Assembly: GCA_018907035.1 (NCBI GenBank) | Contig: JACCIC010000038.1 | Coordinates: 2,596,001-2,660,000, forward strand | DNA length: 64,000 nt | Reading direction: 5' to 3' | Source of the DNA: Sycobia sp. Sy_11 | Lineage: Eukaryota > Arthropoda > Insecta > Hymenoptera > Epichrysomallidae | Part shown: positions 1-10,578 of the stretch, one piece after another | How the letters are laid out: each line of letters starts with the position of its first letter | Position numbering within the stretch: the first letter of the stretch is position 1 | Made by a program: the position numbers and the translations under genes | The notes under the pieces: generated by a model | Databases searched by the model: none | What the model was told of the DNA's origin: nothing | What the model saw: only the letters and a program-made list of their open reading frames with translations

Positions 1-605
1 CTCTTCAGATGTCCATTCATTCGTATATTTAACGAGGCTAATATAGAACTAATCTTCCCGTAAATTGATATGCTTTGTATTGAATTGTATTGTGTATAGA
101 TTAATTTTTTATTTTACTTACAATTTTCATAGAATTTTTTATTTTTTTCTGATTTTTATTAATGATTAGTCATTTCCATTTTCTGTCAAAATATGTCTTT
201 AGTTAAAGAGCTGGATTATATTTATAAAATATTACATAAATTTACATTTGCGTGAATCCCAAATGAATATCTAAGTGTACTATAGAGCACTTGTTAGCTC
301 AACATATATATTAGCCAGTTTGTACCTGTCACTGGAAGAATTTTTAACTGATTACACTGTTCTATATCTGTTTAAAACAAAAATCGTGAAAGACGTGTGT
401 TTAAAAACAAAAGTAATGAAAAAAAAATTATGATAAAGATTCTTAATAGTCGCCTAAAAAATAACTCGTTTGAACGGTAGTCAAAAATAAATTAATCAAT
501 ATTTAATGTATAAAATATCAAAATTGATTAAGAGTATGCATACATAATTTATTAATATTTTATGTTTGAAAGTTATTATAAATTCTGTATATATATTTAA
601 GCTGT
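1..605. other. AT-rich non-coding DNA
   Basis: No convincing reading frame, repeat boundary or RNA gene is visible here. The sequence is AT-rich and ends at a CA/TA microsatellite. Confidence 0.5.

Positions 606-670
<65 letters not shown>
606..670. repeat. Compound (AC)n(AT)n microsatellite
   Basis: About 11 AC units (606-627) run directly into about 21 AT units (628-670). The TA end coincides with the TA target of the mariner that follows. Tyr-Ile and Cys-Val repeat frames across it are translations of the satellite, not genes. Confidence 0.97.
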
Positions 671-671
<1 letters not shown>

Positions 672-1537
672 GAGGCTGATCCCAGAAGTAACTGGTCCAA
701 CAAATAAAACTCAAAAATTTTGGAATAAAATATATTTATTTTTGAACATAATGTCCTTTCAACTCTATACACTTTCCCCAGCGATGTTCAATAAGTTCGA
801 TATACTTTTTATAATAAAAATTGTCAAGCTCCTCATAATAGCCATTAACTGCCGACATCACCTCTTGATTGTTCGAAAATCTTTAACCAGCCAGCATTTT
901 TTCAAGCCTAGAATAGAAAATAATCTGAGAGAGCTAAATCTGACGAATAGGGTACATGAGAGCAATTCAAACTTTAATTCATTAATTTTGGCGATTGCAA
1001 TAACCGATATGTGAGCTGTCCATTGTGAGCAAACGCGGCACCCATCATGTGCTGCACTTTTTGAAAGACCTACCATGTCTGCTACCTCGCGCACTTTCAG
1101 TCGACGATCATTCAGTACCGCTTGGTGGATTTTCTTCAATATTTCTGGAGTCGTCACCTCCTTTGGTCGACTACTGCGATGCTCGTCTTTGCAGCTCGTG
1201 CAGGCTCGTTTAAACTCTGCTACCCAATATTTTACTGTTGCAAACAAAGGAGTAGTCTCACCCAGAGTAGAGTCTAGTTCAGCTTTTATATTGGTTGGGC
1301 TGCGGCCTTTCGAATAAAAGTATTGTATCACATAACGATGACCAATTTTTTCCATGTTTACAAATTCACTGAAAACGTTCACTACTGATGACTGTCAAAC
1401 GAATACTAAACATCATAGCGTCTTCAAACTTGAGACATATGCTTTATAGATTGTGTACTTTCTAATACAGTGGCATTTTTTGAGAATATTTTACCGCCAC
1501 CTATAGGTCAGACCAGATACTTCTGGGACTACCCTCG
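671..1537 (-). mobile_element. mariner-family transposon, internally deleted
   Basis: The left end CGAGGCTGATCCCAGAAGTA (from 671) is matched in inverted orientation by CGAGGGTAGTCCCAGAAGTA at the right end (back from 1537). TA dinucleotides flank both ends (669-670 and 1538-1539), as expected for the mariner TA duplication. The element is 867 bp, while full mariners are about 1.3 kb. The missing part is the middle of the transposase, so this is a deletion derivative. The left end abuts a TA microsatellite, which offers many target sites. Confidence 0.9.
736..1355 (-). pseudogene. mariner transposase remnant (N- and C-terminal parts only)
   Basis: On the minus strand the frame opens at an ATG at 1355 with MEKIGHRYVIQYF and continues for about 105 residues through the mariner helix-turn-helix DNA-binding region (TVKYWVAEFKR, then EVADMVGLSKSAAH). 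It then jumps to unrelated frames. The transposase C-terminus reappears near 736-840 (YYKKYIELIEHRWGKC, stop at 736-738). The central catalytic DD34D domain is absent, so the protein cannot work. A non-autonomous copy might still have been moved in trans because the ends are intact. The mariner assignment is firm. The subfamily is not assigned. Confidence 0.88.
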
Positions 1538-1539
1538 TA

Positions 1540-2159
1540 TATATATTAAAATTTTTAATAATAAAATATTATAAGATGCATAGTATATAACGATCATTAA
1601 AGTATACGTATATAACTATAGAGAATCCTTGATTAAATGTCAAATTGAATTGAAATGTTCAGCTTCGAAAATGAGAAAATTTTTTTGACAAAGGTGGTAG
1701 TCAGATTATTCTTATTTAACAAAATTAATTTTTATTTTAATAGTTTAGATTTCATATTTCGGGGATGATTAAAAAGAAACTCCGTCTAAGGTTCATGATA
1801 ATTATATTAGTTTGTTAAACATACTATAAGATGAATATAAATATTTATTCGCGTTGTTTATATCAGCGATGTAAATAGAATTATTATTTTTAAGGCAAAT
1901 TTTATTAAAGGAATCATTAGTAATTCATATTACTTGTTCATTAGCACATCAATAAATGCAATAACTAATAAATTCCGCATGCTAATGCGGCGATTGCTCT
2001 ACAAACAATTGTCCATATGCACTCTAAATTTTAATTAGGAGTTATCCATAAATTAGTTAAGATTAATTTGAGCGAGTCTTAGGCAGCTGCTCTCCTCTAG
2101 TAAGAATTGTTCAATATTTTGCTAGACAAGTTCGTATTGTATTAAATGAAAAGTGATGC
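1540..2159. other. AT-rich non-coding DNA
   Basis: I see no gene or repeat boundary in this stretch between two mariner derivatives. Confidence 0.45.
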
Positions 2160-2821
2160 ACTACTGTGTACAAATATGAGTAAGACTTTTAAATTCCAAC
2201 TTCTCGGGCTTATCGATTCGGACAAATATTTTTATTTTTAAGTTGGTAGTATGGTTTGTGTAATGTCTGAAATTATTCAATAAAGAAGTAGCATTAGATG
2301 CTTGTGTGAAATGAAATTTCGGCCTTCGAAACGTTCAGAATGTTGCAGAAGACCTTTGGTGAGAAGTCAATGTCGAAGAGCGAGTTTTTTGGATTGATAG
2401 AAATTGTTCAAAGAAGATCGAGAACGCGTTGATGACGAACCGCATCAAAGATGACCAAGAAATCGCACTGCATTGATTTTACGTGAACATTTCGTCAAAT
2501 ATTCAATCAATATCGTTCCGCAACCACCGTACTCGCCTGATTTAGCACCGTCTGACTTCTAGCTGTTCGGCAAACTCAAAAGACCACGTTCGGGACACGG
2601 TTTTGATACGATTGAAGAAATAAAAGCCGAATTGAAGAAGAAACTAATGGCCATTCCGAAATACGAGTATAAAAAATGTTTTGAAAATTGGAAAAAGCGT
2701 TGAAATAGTTGCATTGCATCCAGAGGGAGATTATTTTGAGGGGGACAAATTAAGTTTAGAAGAATAAATAAAGATTTCAAAAGTTATAAATAAAGTCTTA
2801 CTCATATTTGTACACAGTAGT
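2160..2821 (+). mobile_element. Second mariner family, deletion derivative with perfect 29-bp inverted ends
   Basis: The first 29 bases from 2161 (beginning CTACTGTGTACAAATATGAG) are exactly repeated in inverted orientation at 2792-2820. Between them lie the start and end of a mariner transposase without its middle. At about 660 bp it is roughly half the expected length. The flanks do not show a clean TA pair, so the boundary may be off by a base or two, or one TA has mutated. A diverged, truncated relative lies at 26340-26853. Confidence 0.9.
2263..2766 (+). pseudogene. mariner transposase remnant, internally deleted and frame-broken
   Basis: The ATG at 2263 starts MSEIIQ and meets a stop at once. 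Remains of the N-terminal helix-turn-helix region follow (2310-2450). After the internal deletion comes LREHFVKYSINIVPQPPYSP and then DLAPSDF-like sequence (2480-2565), which holds the third catalytic Asp of the DD34D triad. The C-terminus EGDYFEGDKLSLEE ends at the stop at 2764-2766, in a shifted frame. At least two stops and two frame changes are present, so it is inactive. Confidence 0.87.
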
Positions 2822-3320
2822 ATATTGTAATAAAGTTCCCTAGTAATGACTGCTTCAATGCTGAAATAGTGACCTTTTCATAGGTAAATTGGCAAATATT
2901 CACTAATCGATATTACAAATCGAAATTCTACTGCATAACAGTTAAATAATCGCTAAATTGACTATGAAAATTTCTTTTTTTTTATCGGTTAGAAGATTTG
3001 CACTGATTAAAATTTAAAAAGTATAGAAAAGTTTTTACAATTCCTGTACAATATTTTGTGCTAAATTTCAATAAATATTTCTGAAAGCTATGATTAAATA
3101 AAGACGAAATTAGTCTAGAGATGTATATAATGGAAAGAAAGAAAATTTCGAATGAATAATTCGGCAATAGAAAACATCGTATACTATCACTCGAGTAGGT
3201 AAGTTAGCCATTTTATTTATTCATCAGTAGTAAGGTGAGCGAGAGAGCGGGAGATTTATTTAACCGACCTTCTTATGGCGTCAAAATCCTTCCACCGAGT
3301 AGAAAAATCTCTACGATACT
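2822..3320. other. AT-rich non-coding DNA
   Basis: Nothing recognisable. The open frames here are short and compositionally like the surrounding AT-rich DNA. Confidence 0.4.
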
Positions 3321-3345
3321 ACACACACACACACACACACACACA
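3321..3345. repeat. (AC)n microsatellite
   Basis: Uninterrupted AC dinucleotide run of about 12 units. Confidence 0.95.
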
Positions 3346-3359
3346 GTTTTATTTCATGG

Positions 3360-3860
3360 ATCGTCCGATGACGCAGGCGGAGAGCGCGTCACCACGTAAC
3401 TATCGGCGGCATTGATACGGCTCGAATCACACGCGCGGGGCGCAAGGAAATGGAGGGAGGGAAGGAGCACGAGCGCAACCGCTCGCCGGACCGATGTATT
3501 TTACAGCCCCCGAGGCTTAGCGCTATCGAGGCGCGCAGTCACCCGCCATCACTCCGCGTTCGGGGTATGTAGTGACGGTAATAGTCACTATATCATTGGC
3601 TCTTGGTAATACCCTGCTGTGCTCTTACTCGCTCGACGCTCACCCCTTCCTCCTCTCCCTCCCTCTCCCTACCGAATTCTCCGCTTTTATATCTGTCGCT
3701 TTTCACTCCCTCGTTTTCTCCCCTTTCTCCCTACCTCTTCCTCCCCCTGGCGCTCGCTCTCTCTCTCGCTTTTGTAAACTCGGTCGCAGATCTTGTTTCT
3801 GCACGCTTGGTGAGCGTGCGAGTGCGTATATACAGGGTTCCTACTTCATTAACTTATTGG
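3360..3860. other. GC/CpG-rich island, then a pyrimidine-rich tract
   Basis: Strong rise in G+C and CpG from about 3360 to 3580, followed by a C/T-rich tract (3640-3775). Open frames exist on the plus strand (for example 3572-3940), but they are Ser/Leu/Pro-rich translations of the pyrimidine tract without recognisable domains. A regulatory or promoter role is possible but unproven. Confidence 0.4.
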
Positions 3861-4189
3861 CTTATTCCACAAGAATTTATAACTCCTGTAACCTTCCAGC
3901 TAACTGCCCAATACGTCTGACTCTGGTGCCCGTCACTTAAGACATTTGCGAGAATTTTCCTCGCATCACTGGAAAATTATTCATCTTTTTATTTTCTTTT
4001 ACAGTTATACTTGAATTTTTTTGGATAATTAAAAGTTCACAGATTTGTAAGTTTGGATTTGAATAATAAATGAGGCAATTTATTTATTTATTATTTGACA
4101 TTACGTTTTACAGTGCTCTGAAAAGTTTTTGTTAAAAAATTGTTGCAACAAATTAAAAATCATATCAACATCAATTGCTTAAGCAAAAA
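3861..4189. other. AT-rich non-coding DNA
   Basis: Nothing recognisable up to the inverted-repeat element starting at 4190. Confidence 0.4.
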
Positions 4190-4680
4190 CCCGTGTAGAA
4201 ATTGATTCTCGAATCTAACTAGTATCGGGTGAGTTTTCCTTATCAAATGTTCGAACCCAGAAGGGAAATCTAGTCTGATCCTAGTTCCGATTTGTCCCAC
4301 TTTTAATAGCATTTTGAATAGGGAACGAGCTTAGATTTTGGTAGGTATACCAAGCTAGAAACTAGACTGATTCTAGTCAGAAAATCTAGAAATTAAGCCA
4401 ATAATAAATTATTCTAATTTTGTTTCCTTGATTAAGTCAATAATTTTTTGACTCTTTAATATTTATTTATTTAAAATAAAAAAATATATTTACGTATTTA
4501 GGTGACGCATACCATTTAATTAGCATTCATAAATTATTTTCTATATGACTATTACGTATTACGATTTACAATAACAATTAATAATTATTAATATATTTTT
4601 TATACACTAATTATTGTAAATTTTAATGTTAAACACCTCTGCTGAACACATATAATATTTTATTCGATGAAAAAAATTCC

Positions 4681-4755
4681 GACCTCCGCTGAGTATCGAG
4701 AACCCACGACCCTACGATTCGCAAGCTAACGCATTATGCACTATGCTAAAACGCA
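4681..4755 (-). repeat. Degenerate tRNA-like (SINE-type) fragment
   Basis: Read on the minus strand, this has the shape of a tRNA gene: an A-box-like TAGTGCATAATGCG, then TTAGCTTGCGAATCGTAGGG in the anticodon-arm region, and GTGGGTTCTCGATACTC in the place of the B box. The B box departs from GWTCRANNC, so it is more likely a decayed tRNA-derived SINE than a working tRNA. Confidence 0.4.
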
Positions 4756-4902
4756 ATGTGGGATTACTATACTATAGTTTGCATATGACCGTAAAGCACT
4801 TAAGATAATATAATAATTTTATAAACACAAGATAAAACATACATAGGAAATCAATTTTTTAAATTCTTTCCCATGTTGGAAAGATCTGCGGGTGTTTATA
4901 TA

Positions 4903-4988
<86 letters not shown>

Positions 4989-4999
4989 GTATATATATG

Positions 5000-5050
<51 letters not shown>

Positions 5051-5084
5051 GTATATATACACGCGCGTGCGCGCACTCATTTAT

Positions 5085-5117
<33 letters not shown>

Positions 5118-5121
5118 ATAA
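4903..5121. repeat. Long (TA)n / (TATG)n microsatellite
   Basis: About 200 bp of TA repeats, interrupted by TATG and by a short CGCGCGTGCGCGCA block near 5061. Long Tyr-Ile open frames on both strands are artefacts of the satellite. Confidence 0.97.
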
Positions 5122-5153
5122 TTTCTGTACACATAAGGCCTTGACTACAAAAA

Positions 5154-5430
5154 ACATCGTTCTTTCCAATATTAGAAAAAGTTGAGGAAATCTAACTAGA
5201 ATCAAAATAGAAAGCCTAACCATTTCCTGAATTCTCCTACTTGGCAGATTCTGCCTAGAAAAACGCCATTCTTTCCAAAGTAGGGAGAAGTTAAGGAAAT
5301 CTTACTAGATCCAAGATAGAAAGCTTGATCATTTCCTTAAGTTTTCTACTTGTAAAATTTTTACTAGTGGAAACACGTATTTCTTTCTAACATCAATAAA
5401 AGATAAGGAAATCTGAATAAATTCGAGAAA
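5154..5430. repeat. Diverged tandem repeat, ~109-bp unit, about 2.5 copies
   Basis: Units begin at about 5154, 5263 and 5373. Each starts with a CRT/CATTCTTTC-type block and has GGAAATCT some 32-34 bases in (5186, 5295, 5407). A CATTTCCT block follows in the first two units. Spacing is 109-112 bp. The copies differ at many sites, so the duplication is old. The array lies inside the inverted-repeat element at 4190-5578. Confidence 0.7.
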
Positions 5431-5578
5431 GCAATAATTAATATAAGATGATTATTAGATGATCCAAGGGAAATCTAACTCGGATCTGGCGAGATTTACC
5501 TACATGAGGAAATCATCAGTAATACTGACTAGGATCTAGCCCGAACTAGGGATATACCGAGTATATTTCTGCACGGGG

Positions 5579-5865
5579 ATTTTAATGTTTTCAAACGTTC
5601 AATATGACGTCATGGTGTAAAAAATCTACAAAATTCACTCGTATTTCATCTCTCTTCTAGAATTCTTTTTACAATTAATAGGGTCTGGAATATTGTAAAA
5701 AACTCTCGTTAATATTTTGACGTCACTCTCTTTCTGTTAAATTCAACTTGCTCTGTCCCCGCTCTGTATCAGATAGTATAATGGTCGCAATGAAAATTAA
5801 TGCATTTCGAATAGCGATAAATACCTGGCATTTCGCGCTCACACGCGGTCGTTCATTCTCCTCCC
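5579..5865. other. Non-coding DNA
   Basis: Nothing recognisable. G+C rises towards the CT microsatellite. Confidence 0.35.
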
Positions 5866-5879
5866 TTTCTCTTTCAGTC

Positions 5880-5940
<61 letters not shown>

Positions 5941-5979
5941 ATTTCTGTCTCTCTCTGTCTCTCTCTCTCTCTATTTCTG

Positions 5980-6020
<41 letters not shown>

Positions 6021-6030
6021 GTCACATTAT
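5866..6030. repeat. (CT)n microsatellite with GT interruptions
   Basis: About 160 bp of CT repeats broken by CG, ATTT and TGTC variants. The Ser-Leu repeat frame through it is an artefact. Confidence 0.95.
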
Positions 6031-6440
6031 CTTTCTCCTATCCTCTATCTGGAATGCGCGCTGAAAATGAACAGGTGATCGTAATGGGATTATCGTGAAC
6101 CTTTATTATTATGCTGCGTTTGCATATAGCTATGCGCATGATTAGGTACGCGGTGTTAGGGAACAGCTTTCGGATAAATCAGAACACCTACGATCAACCC
6201 AGGAAATTGTATGAGTTTAGCGGGGTGATACACGTTGAAATACATAGCTGAAACTCGTGTAGAAGAATAATGATTTTTAATAATTCAGCTTAATACTGTA
6301 GCTTTAATTTACTAGTATGATAATTTTTATCTATTTTAAATATATTTCATATTTGAATTCGAGTTTTGAAAATCTTACAGCCGATGTAATAGAAATTAAG
6401 CTAATCATTGAAAAAAGGGAGGGGCAATAAGTAGATTCGA
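6031..6440. other. Non-coding DNA
   Basis: Nothing recognisable. Confidence 0.35.
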
Positions 6441-7000
6441 ACGCGTACCGCCTCTATCTGGCAAGGGCGAACCTTGGGTGAAAGAAGAGAAAGGGGCGGA
6501 GAGCGGGGGGGCCAGCGCCATCCGGAAAGATATCTATGTAAGCGCCCCGGCGTTGGGACATCTCACTAAAGCCGGAGCTACGTGTCTGAGCGCTGCCGCC
6601 GCCGAAGCCGCCGCCGTCGCCGCGCTGCCGGTTAAATCAACCTGAGTTCACTCCGTCTCTCATCCGACACGGAGCCGTTTCCGGGAGTCGCCTCCCTCTC
6701 CCCTCCGCCGACCGAGCAATCACCGTCTATTCGCTACCTCTTTCTACCCTTCTCCTCCCTCCGTCGCCCCGCTGACAAGTCGTCTTGTCCGCTGGAAAAC
6801 GCCGGGCCATTCTCTCGCTCTCTGCACGGGTAGAATTTATTCCTCCTCGGCTCTGAATGGAGGCACAAATAAATCCTCGTGCGGGATTCCTGCGCTCCAG
6901 CCATAATCCGTGCGCGACGCGACGCTCGTGGAGGTGTCGCCCCCCTCCCTCATCCAACCGCTGCCGTAATTGATCGTTCCACTTGTGCGTCATTTGCTAT
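6441..7000. other. GC/CpG-rich island
   Basis: Sharp G+C rise with a GCCGCC triplet-rich core (6590-6635) and a CT-rich stretch after it. The open frame on the minus strand (6727-6993) is Arg/Gly-rich and matches no family I know. Candidate promoter or enhancer DNA, by composition only. Confidence 0.4.
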
Positions 7001-7501
7001 TGAATTGATAATTTCGAATTCAGGCCATAGTCGAAGGTGGTCTTTAGTTGCTGCCCGTAAGCGCATATTTTGACGAAAGTGGCCTATTTATTTTCGAGCG
7101 AAAATATTTGAAGGATTTTATTTGGGAACAAAAATACGATCGTCACACGTTCGATAATTGCATAACTTCGAAATTCAAGATGTTATTTAAACCATCAGCA
7201 ATAGTTTCGGAACCACACGGACCTGCGCGAATGTATAAACGTACATTTTGTTAAATTTCTTTTCAAATAGGCAACAGGCGTTTACGATTTTTCTTATCAT
7301 TTTTACAGTGTTTGGCACAAAGCTTTAAAAAATAATCATGCAAATCACAAAACTTGAAATTATGAAATTGCAATCACAACTCTGATCATCTCTTGAACTC
7401 TTTTTGAAAATTAGTATATAAATAACACGAGGTTGAAGAGTTGTATATTAAGAGCTTTTTTTTCAAATGTGCTGAAATAGATCACTCAGACATGCAAAAA
7501 T
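7001..7501. other. Non-coding DNA upstream of a mariner
   Basis: A 68-codon frame (7048-7254) starts with TTG and has no family resemblance, so I do not call it. Confidence 0.35.
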
Positions 7502-7503
7502 TA

Positions 7504-8750
7504 TTAGGAGTGTGAATAAGTATTTCCCGTTTTTTGTAAGAGATGGCGCCACTATTACTGTGCGAGTATTCAATGGTTACATATGTCATAATCAAAGCTT
7601 ATTCATATGTCAACAATTCCATACTAACACATTAGTTAAAATTTTTTTGCATCATAAATTTTTGATATCGTGAAAATGTCGAAATTTGAGCCGAGTCGAC
7701 GTCATTTGCGGGAAGTTTCACTTTATTGGTTCAATTTGAAGAAATCTGCTGCCGAGACGCATCGATTGCTTCAGGAGGCTTATGGAGAAGGTTGTGTCGA
7801 TGATTCAAGTGTTCGCGGATGGTTTCGACGCTTCAAAAGCAGTGATTTCGACGTGGAAGACAAGGAACGTTCCGGGCGGCCGCAAATCTTTGAAGATCGA
7901 GAATTGGCGACTTTGCTTGATGAAGATTCTTGTCAAACGCAAGAAGAACTTGCTGAAGCATTGGGAGTTGACCGAACAACCATTTCCAAGCGTTTGAAAG
8001 CCATGGGAATGATCCAAAAGCAAGGAAATTGGGTGCCGTACGAACTGAAGCTGAGAGACGTCGAACGGCGTTTTTTCACTTGCGAACAGCTGCTTCAGCG
8101 ACACAAAAGAAAGGGTTTTCTGCATCGTATCGTGACTGGCGATGAAAAGTGGATACATTACGATAATCCGAAGCGAAGAAAATCATGGGGACTACCCGGC
8201 CATGCATCATCATCGACGGCCAAGCCAAATATTCACGAGGCCAAGCTCATGCTCTGTATATGGTGGGACCAGCTAGGTGTCGTTTACTATGAGCTTCTGA
8301 AACCGAATGATTGATGCGTTTGAGCCGCGCACTGCGAGAAAAACGGCCACAATACTCCGACAGGCACGACAAAGTTATTTTGCAACATGACAATGCTCGC
8401 CCACATGTTGCACCGCCGGTGAAAACATACTTAGAAACGCTCAAATGGGAAGTCCTACCCCACCCGCCGTATAGTCCAGACGTTGCTCCGTCTGATTACC
8501 ATCTCTTCAGATCGATGACGCATGGCCTGGCTTACCAGCACTTCCATTCCTACGAGGAAGCCAAAAAATGGGTGGATGACTGGATAGAGGCGAATTTTTT
8601 CGCAACGGGATTCGTATGTTGCCAGAAAGATGGGAAAAAGTTGTAGCTAGCGATGGCCAATACTTTCAATAATTCATTTGTAACCATTTTTTCACAATAA
8701 AGGCTCAAAATTTGAAAAAAAAAACGGGAAAGACTTATTCACATACCTGA
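7504..8750 (+). mobile_element. Nearly full-length mariner transposon
   Basis: The left end TTAGGAGTGTGAATAAGTAT (from 7504) matches the inverse of the right end TCAGGTATGTGAATAAGTCT (back from 8750). Both are followed by TTCCCGTTTTTT, giving about 33-bp inverted ends with few mismatches. TA flanks are at 7502-7503 and 8751-8752. The 1247-bp length is close to that of an intact mariner. The transposase type (WVPYEL linker, YSPDVAPSDY) is that of the mauritiana/mellifera-like mariners. Confidence 0.95.
7676..8672 (+). pseudogene. mariner transposase, broken by a small deletion and a frameshift
   Basis: The frame starts at ATG 7676 (MSKFEPSRRHLREVSLYWF), with two helix-turn-helix regions (residues ~1-110) and the WVPYEL linker near residue 118. 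The catalytic region follows. The three Asp of the DD34D triad can be read in GDEKWIHYDN (~8140), ILQHDNARPHV (~8385) and YSPDVAPSDY (~8490). After LLKPN (8310) a short deletion removes part of the segment before LMRLSRALREKRPQ and shifts the frame. A second shift at the T run near 8600 separates the C-terminus GIRMLPERWEKVVASDG (stop 8670-8672). With only two lesions this is the least decayed transposase in the window, but it is not functional. Confidence 0.95.
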
Positions 8751-8752
8751 TA

Positions 8753-9141
8753 GTGAATGTTAAAATTTTGGAAATTAAAAATATTGTTTCGAGGCAGACT
8801 TTTAAAAATGATGTAACAATGACAGCGAACATCATTATATTTCAATTTTCCCAGTTAAGTAATTGACTTTTATTCTTGAAGAATTTTTTACCGTTGTTTC
8901 GTGAATGTTTTTTTTTTTTAAGTTTTAAACAGAACATGAGTTTATTTGATAAAAGTAAATCTTAACAATTCAAATTTTTGGAATTTTTACATATTGAAAT
9001 ACATACGAACGTAGACAAAAAATCGTATTTTTTTTTTTTTTTAGAATATTTAAAAAAAATTTAATTTTTCCTGAAAATAACATTATTAAATTAATAGAAT
9101 CTTTGCTACACACTTGGTGAAACATAATGAAATATAAATTA
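8753..9141. other. AT-rich non-coding DNA
   Basis: Nothing recognisable. Confidence 0.4.
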
Positions 9142-9567
9142 ATATAGTGTAAAAAACACTTAATAAGTACACTTGGATATGTTTACAATTTTTATTTATT
9201 TTGAAAAATTGACAGCTGTTTCAACTATAACGTCATCTTCAAAGTTATAAATGCAAGAAAATATGAAATTTACAAAGGTATATATAGTAAGTATAATAAT
9301 AGAGGGAGGAGTATATAGGAGTAGGGATAATGAGGGAAAAGGCCTGAGCCTAATTATAGACTTATAGCAACTTGCAACAACGGTGAAATCAGAAAATCTT
9401 TTATGTCGTTCGTTACATTTTCGCCTCTAAGTAATATTTTTTTATGTCAATGATTTCTAATTTATCTAACCTTTTACCTTTTTGAATTTTATACAATAAT
9501 TGAAAATCATTTGAATTAATGTTATGTTTATTAATTATACAATGTTCGGCTAATCCTGTTGAGGTTT
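9142..9567 (-). repeat. Left arm of Penelope inverted repeat
   Basis: Reverse-complement match of 10364-10791, from ATATAGTGTAA at the outer edge to CCTGTTGAGGTTT at the inner junction. Differences are scattered single bases and small indels. The arm includes the reverse complement of the GIY-YIG C-terminus, so it is a 3'-end fragment inserted tail-outward and not a true LTR. Confidence 0.85.
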
Positions 9568-9569
9568 AT

Positions 9570-10169
9570 CTGAGTGAAATTTTTTTGGAAGATTTTGAAT
9601 ATAATTTTTTCCTAAATAAATTTTTAACAAACAATATTTTCCTCTGGTCTCGTTATGTTGATGACATATTATGTATTTTGTTAGGTTCTGAGAGACAACT
9701 AATTCCTTTTTTATCACATATTAATTCTTTCCTTACAACGATTAAATTTACATATGAGTTAGAAGGTTCAAATAATAAAAATTTTTTGGATTTAACAATA
9801 ATCAGAAATAAGAAAATCTTTGAATTTGACATCTTTAGAAAAAACACAACTACGGATACCTTAATTCTTTTCAATTCTAATAAATCGTTTAATATAAAAA
9901 TTAGTGCATTCAATTCTTATATTCATAGATTACTAACAGTTCCCTTACATGAGACACGTTTCTTAAAGGAAGTTAACACTCTAAAAACATTAGCACCAAA
10001 GAATGGATTTAGTGATACTATTATAGATTCCTTAATTGCGAAAAAACGTAGTAAGCTCCTACAAAAAAATTTTTATGCATCACCAACACTAACTAATGAC
10101 CGTTATTCCTTTATCAATTTTATAACATTTATAGGTAATGTAATTTGTAATTCTTTGAGGAAATTTTAA
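9570..10169 (+). pseudogene. Penelope-type reverse transcriptase, C-terminal part
   Basis: From about 9570 the plus-strand frame reads SRYVDDILCILLG, with the catalytic YVDD box at 9654-9665. FLDLTIIRN follows (~9787), then a thumb-like region with IHRLLTVPLHETRFLKEV (~9925), KNGFSDTIIDSL and a Lys-rich tail, ending at the stop at 10167-10169. The longer open frame starting at 9519 includes about 16 residues from the inverted arm and is not the native start. The upstream polymerase motifs (fingers, first catalytic Asp) are missing, so only the last part of the RT domain remains. The assignment rests on the YVDD/FLDLTI pattern together with the endonuclease that follows. Confidence 0.8.
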
Positions 10170-10254
10170 ATTAAAACAATTAGCACATATAAAACCACTT
10201 TAAAAACTTTGCTAGTCAATAATAAAGAAAAAATCGATAATTCTAAAAAAAAGA

Positions 10255-10578
10255 GGAGTGTACAAAATTTCTTGCAACGATTGCAATCCAATCTACATAG
10301 GCCAAACTGGCCGTTCAATTGAAAAAAGAATCAATGAACGCAACAAATCTGTAGAGGCTAACAAAACCTCAACAGGATTATCCGAACATTGTATCATTAA
10401 TAAACATAACATTAATTCAAATGATTTTCAATTATTACATAAGATTCAAAAAGGTAAAAGGTTAGATAAATTAGAAATCATTGACATAAAAAAAGCATTT
10501 CTCAGAGGCGAAAATGTAACGAACGACATAAAAGATTTTCTGATTTCATCGTTGTTGCAAGTTGCTACAAGTCTGTAA
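10255..10578 (+). pseudogene. Penelope-type GIY-YIG endonuclease domain
   Basis: GVYKISCNDCN (10255 on) and PIYIGQTGRSIEKRINER form the GIY-YIG core, with YIG at 10294-10302 and the conserved Arg in GRSIEKR. In intact Penelope-like proteins this follows the RT in the same frame. Here a linker (10170-10254, VNNKEKIDNSKKK in another frame) and a shift in an A run separate the two. The frame then runs to a stop at 10576-10578. Its C-terminal portion is duplicated in inverse in the left arm. Confidence 0.85.

Larger units (their letters stand above)
4190..5578. mobile_element. Candidate composite DNA element with diverged terminal inverted repeats
   Basis: The left end CCCGTGTAGAAATTGATTCT (from 4190) resembles the inverse of the right end, CCCCGTGCAGAAATATACTC (reading back from 5578). 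Both ends are followed inside by the same kind of sequence: GGAAATCT or its inverse, and CTAG-containing blocks such as GATCCTAGTTC near 4280 and ACTAGGATCTAG near 5528. The interior holds a tRNA-like fragment, a long TA satellite and a 109-bp tandem repeat, and no transposase. I see no clear target-site duplication, and I do not recognise the family. Confidence 0.45.

Noticed and set aside
496..772. Open frames across the CA/TA microsatellite
   Set aside because: They encode only Tyr-Ile and Cys-Val repeats and occur on several frames. The same applies to frames at 4819-5185, 20944-21393, 28664-29151 and 33707-34090.
5154..5430. CRISPR-like array
   Set aside because: The units are ~109 bp, diverged throughout and few. 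There is no conserved repeat with unique spacers, and the window is eukaryotic.
9519..9569. The long Penelope frame starting at 9519 as the native protein start
   Set aside because: These codons lie in the inverted arm and are antisense to the endonuclease end, so the start is fortuitous.
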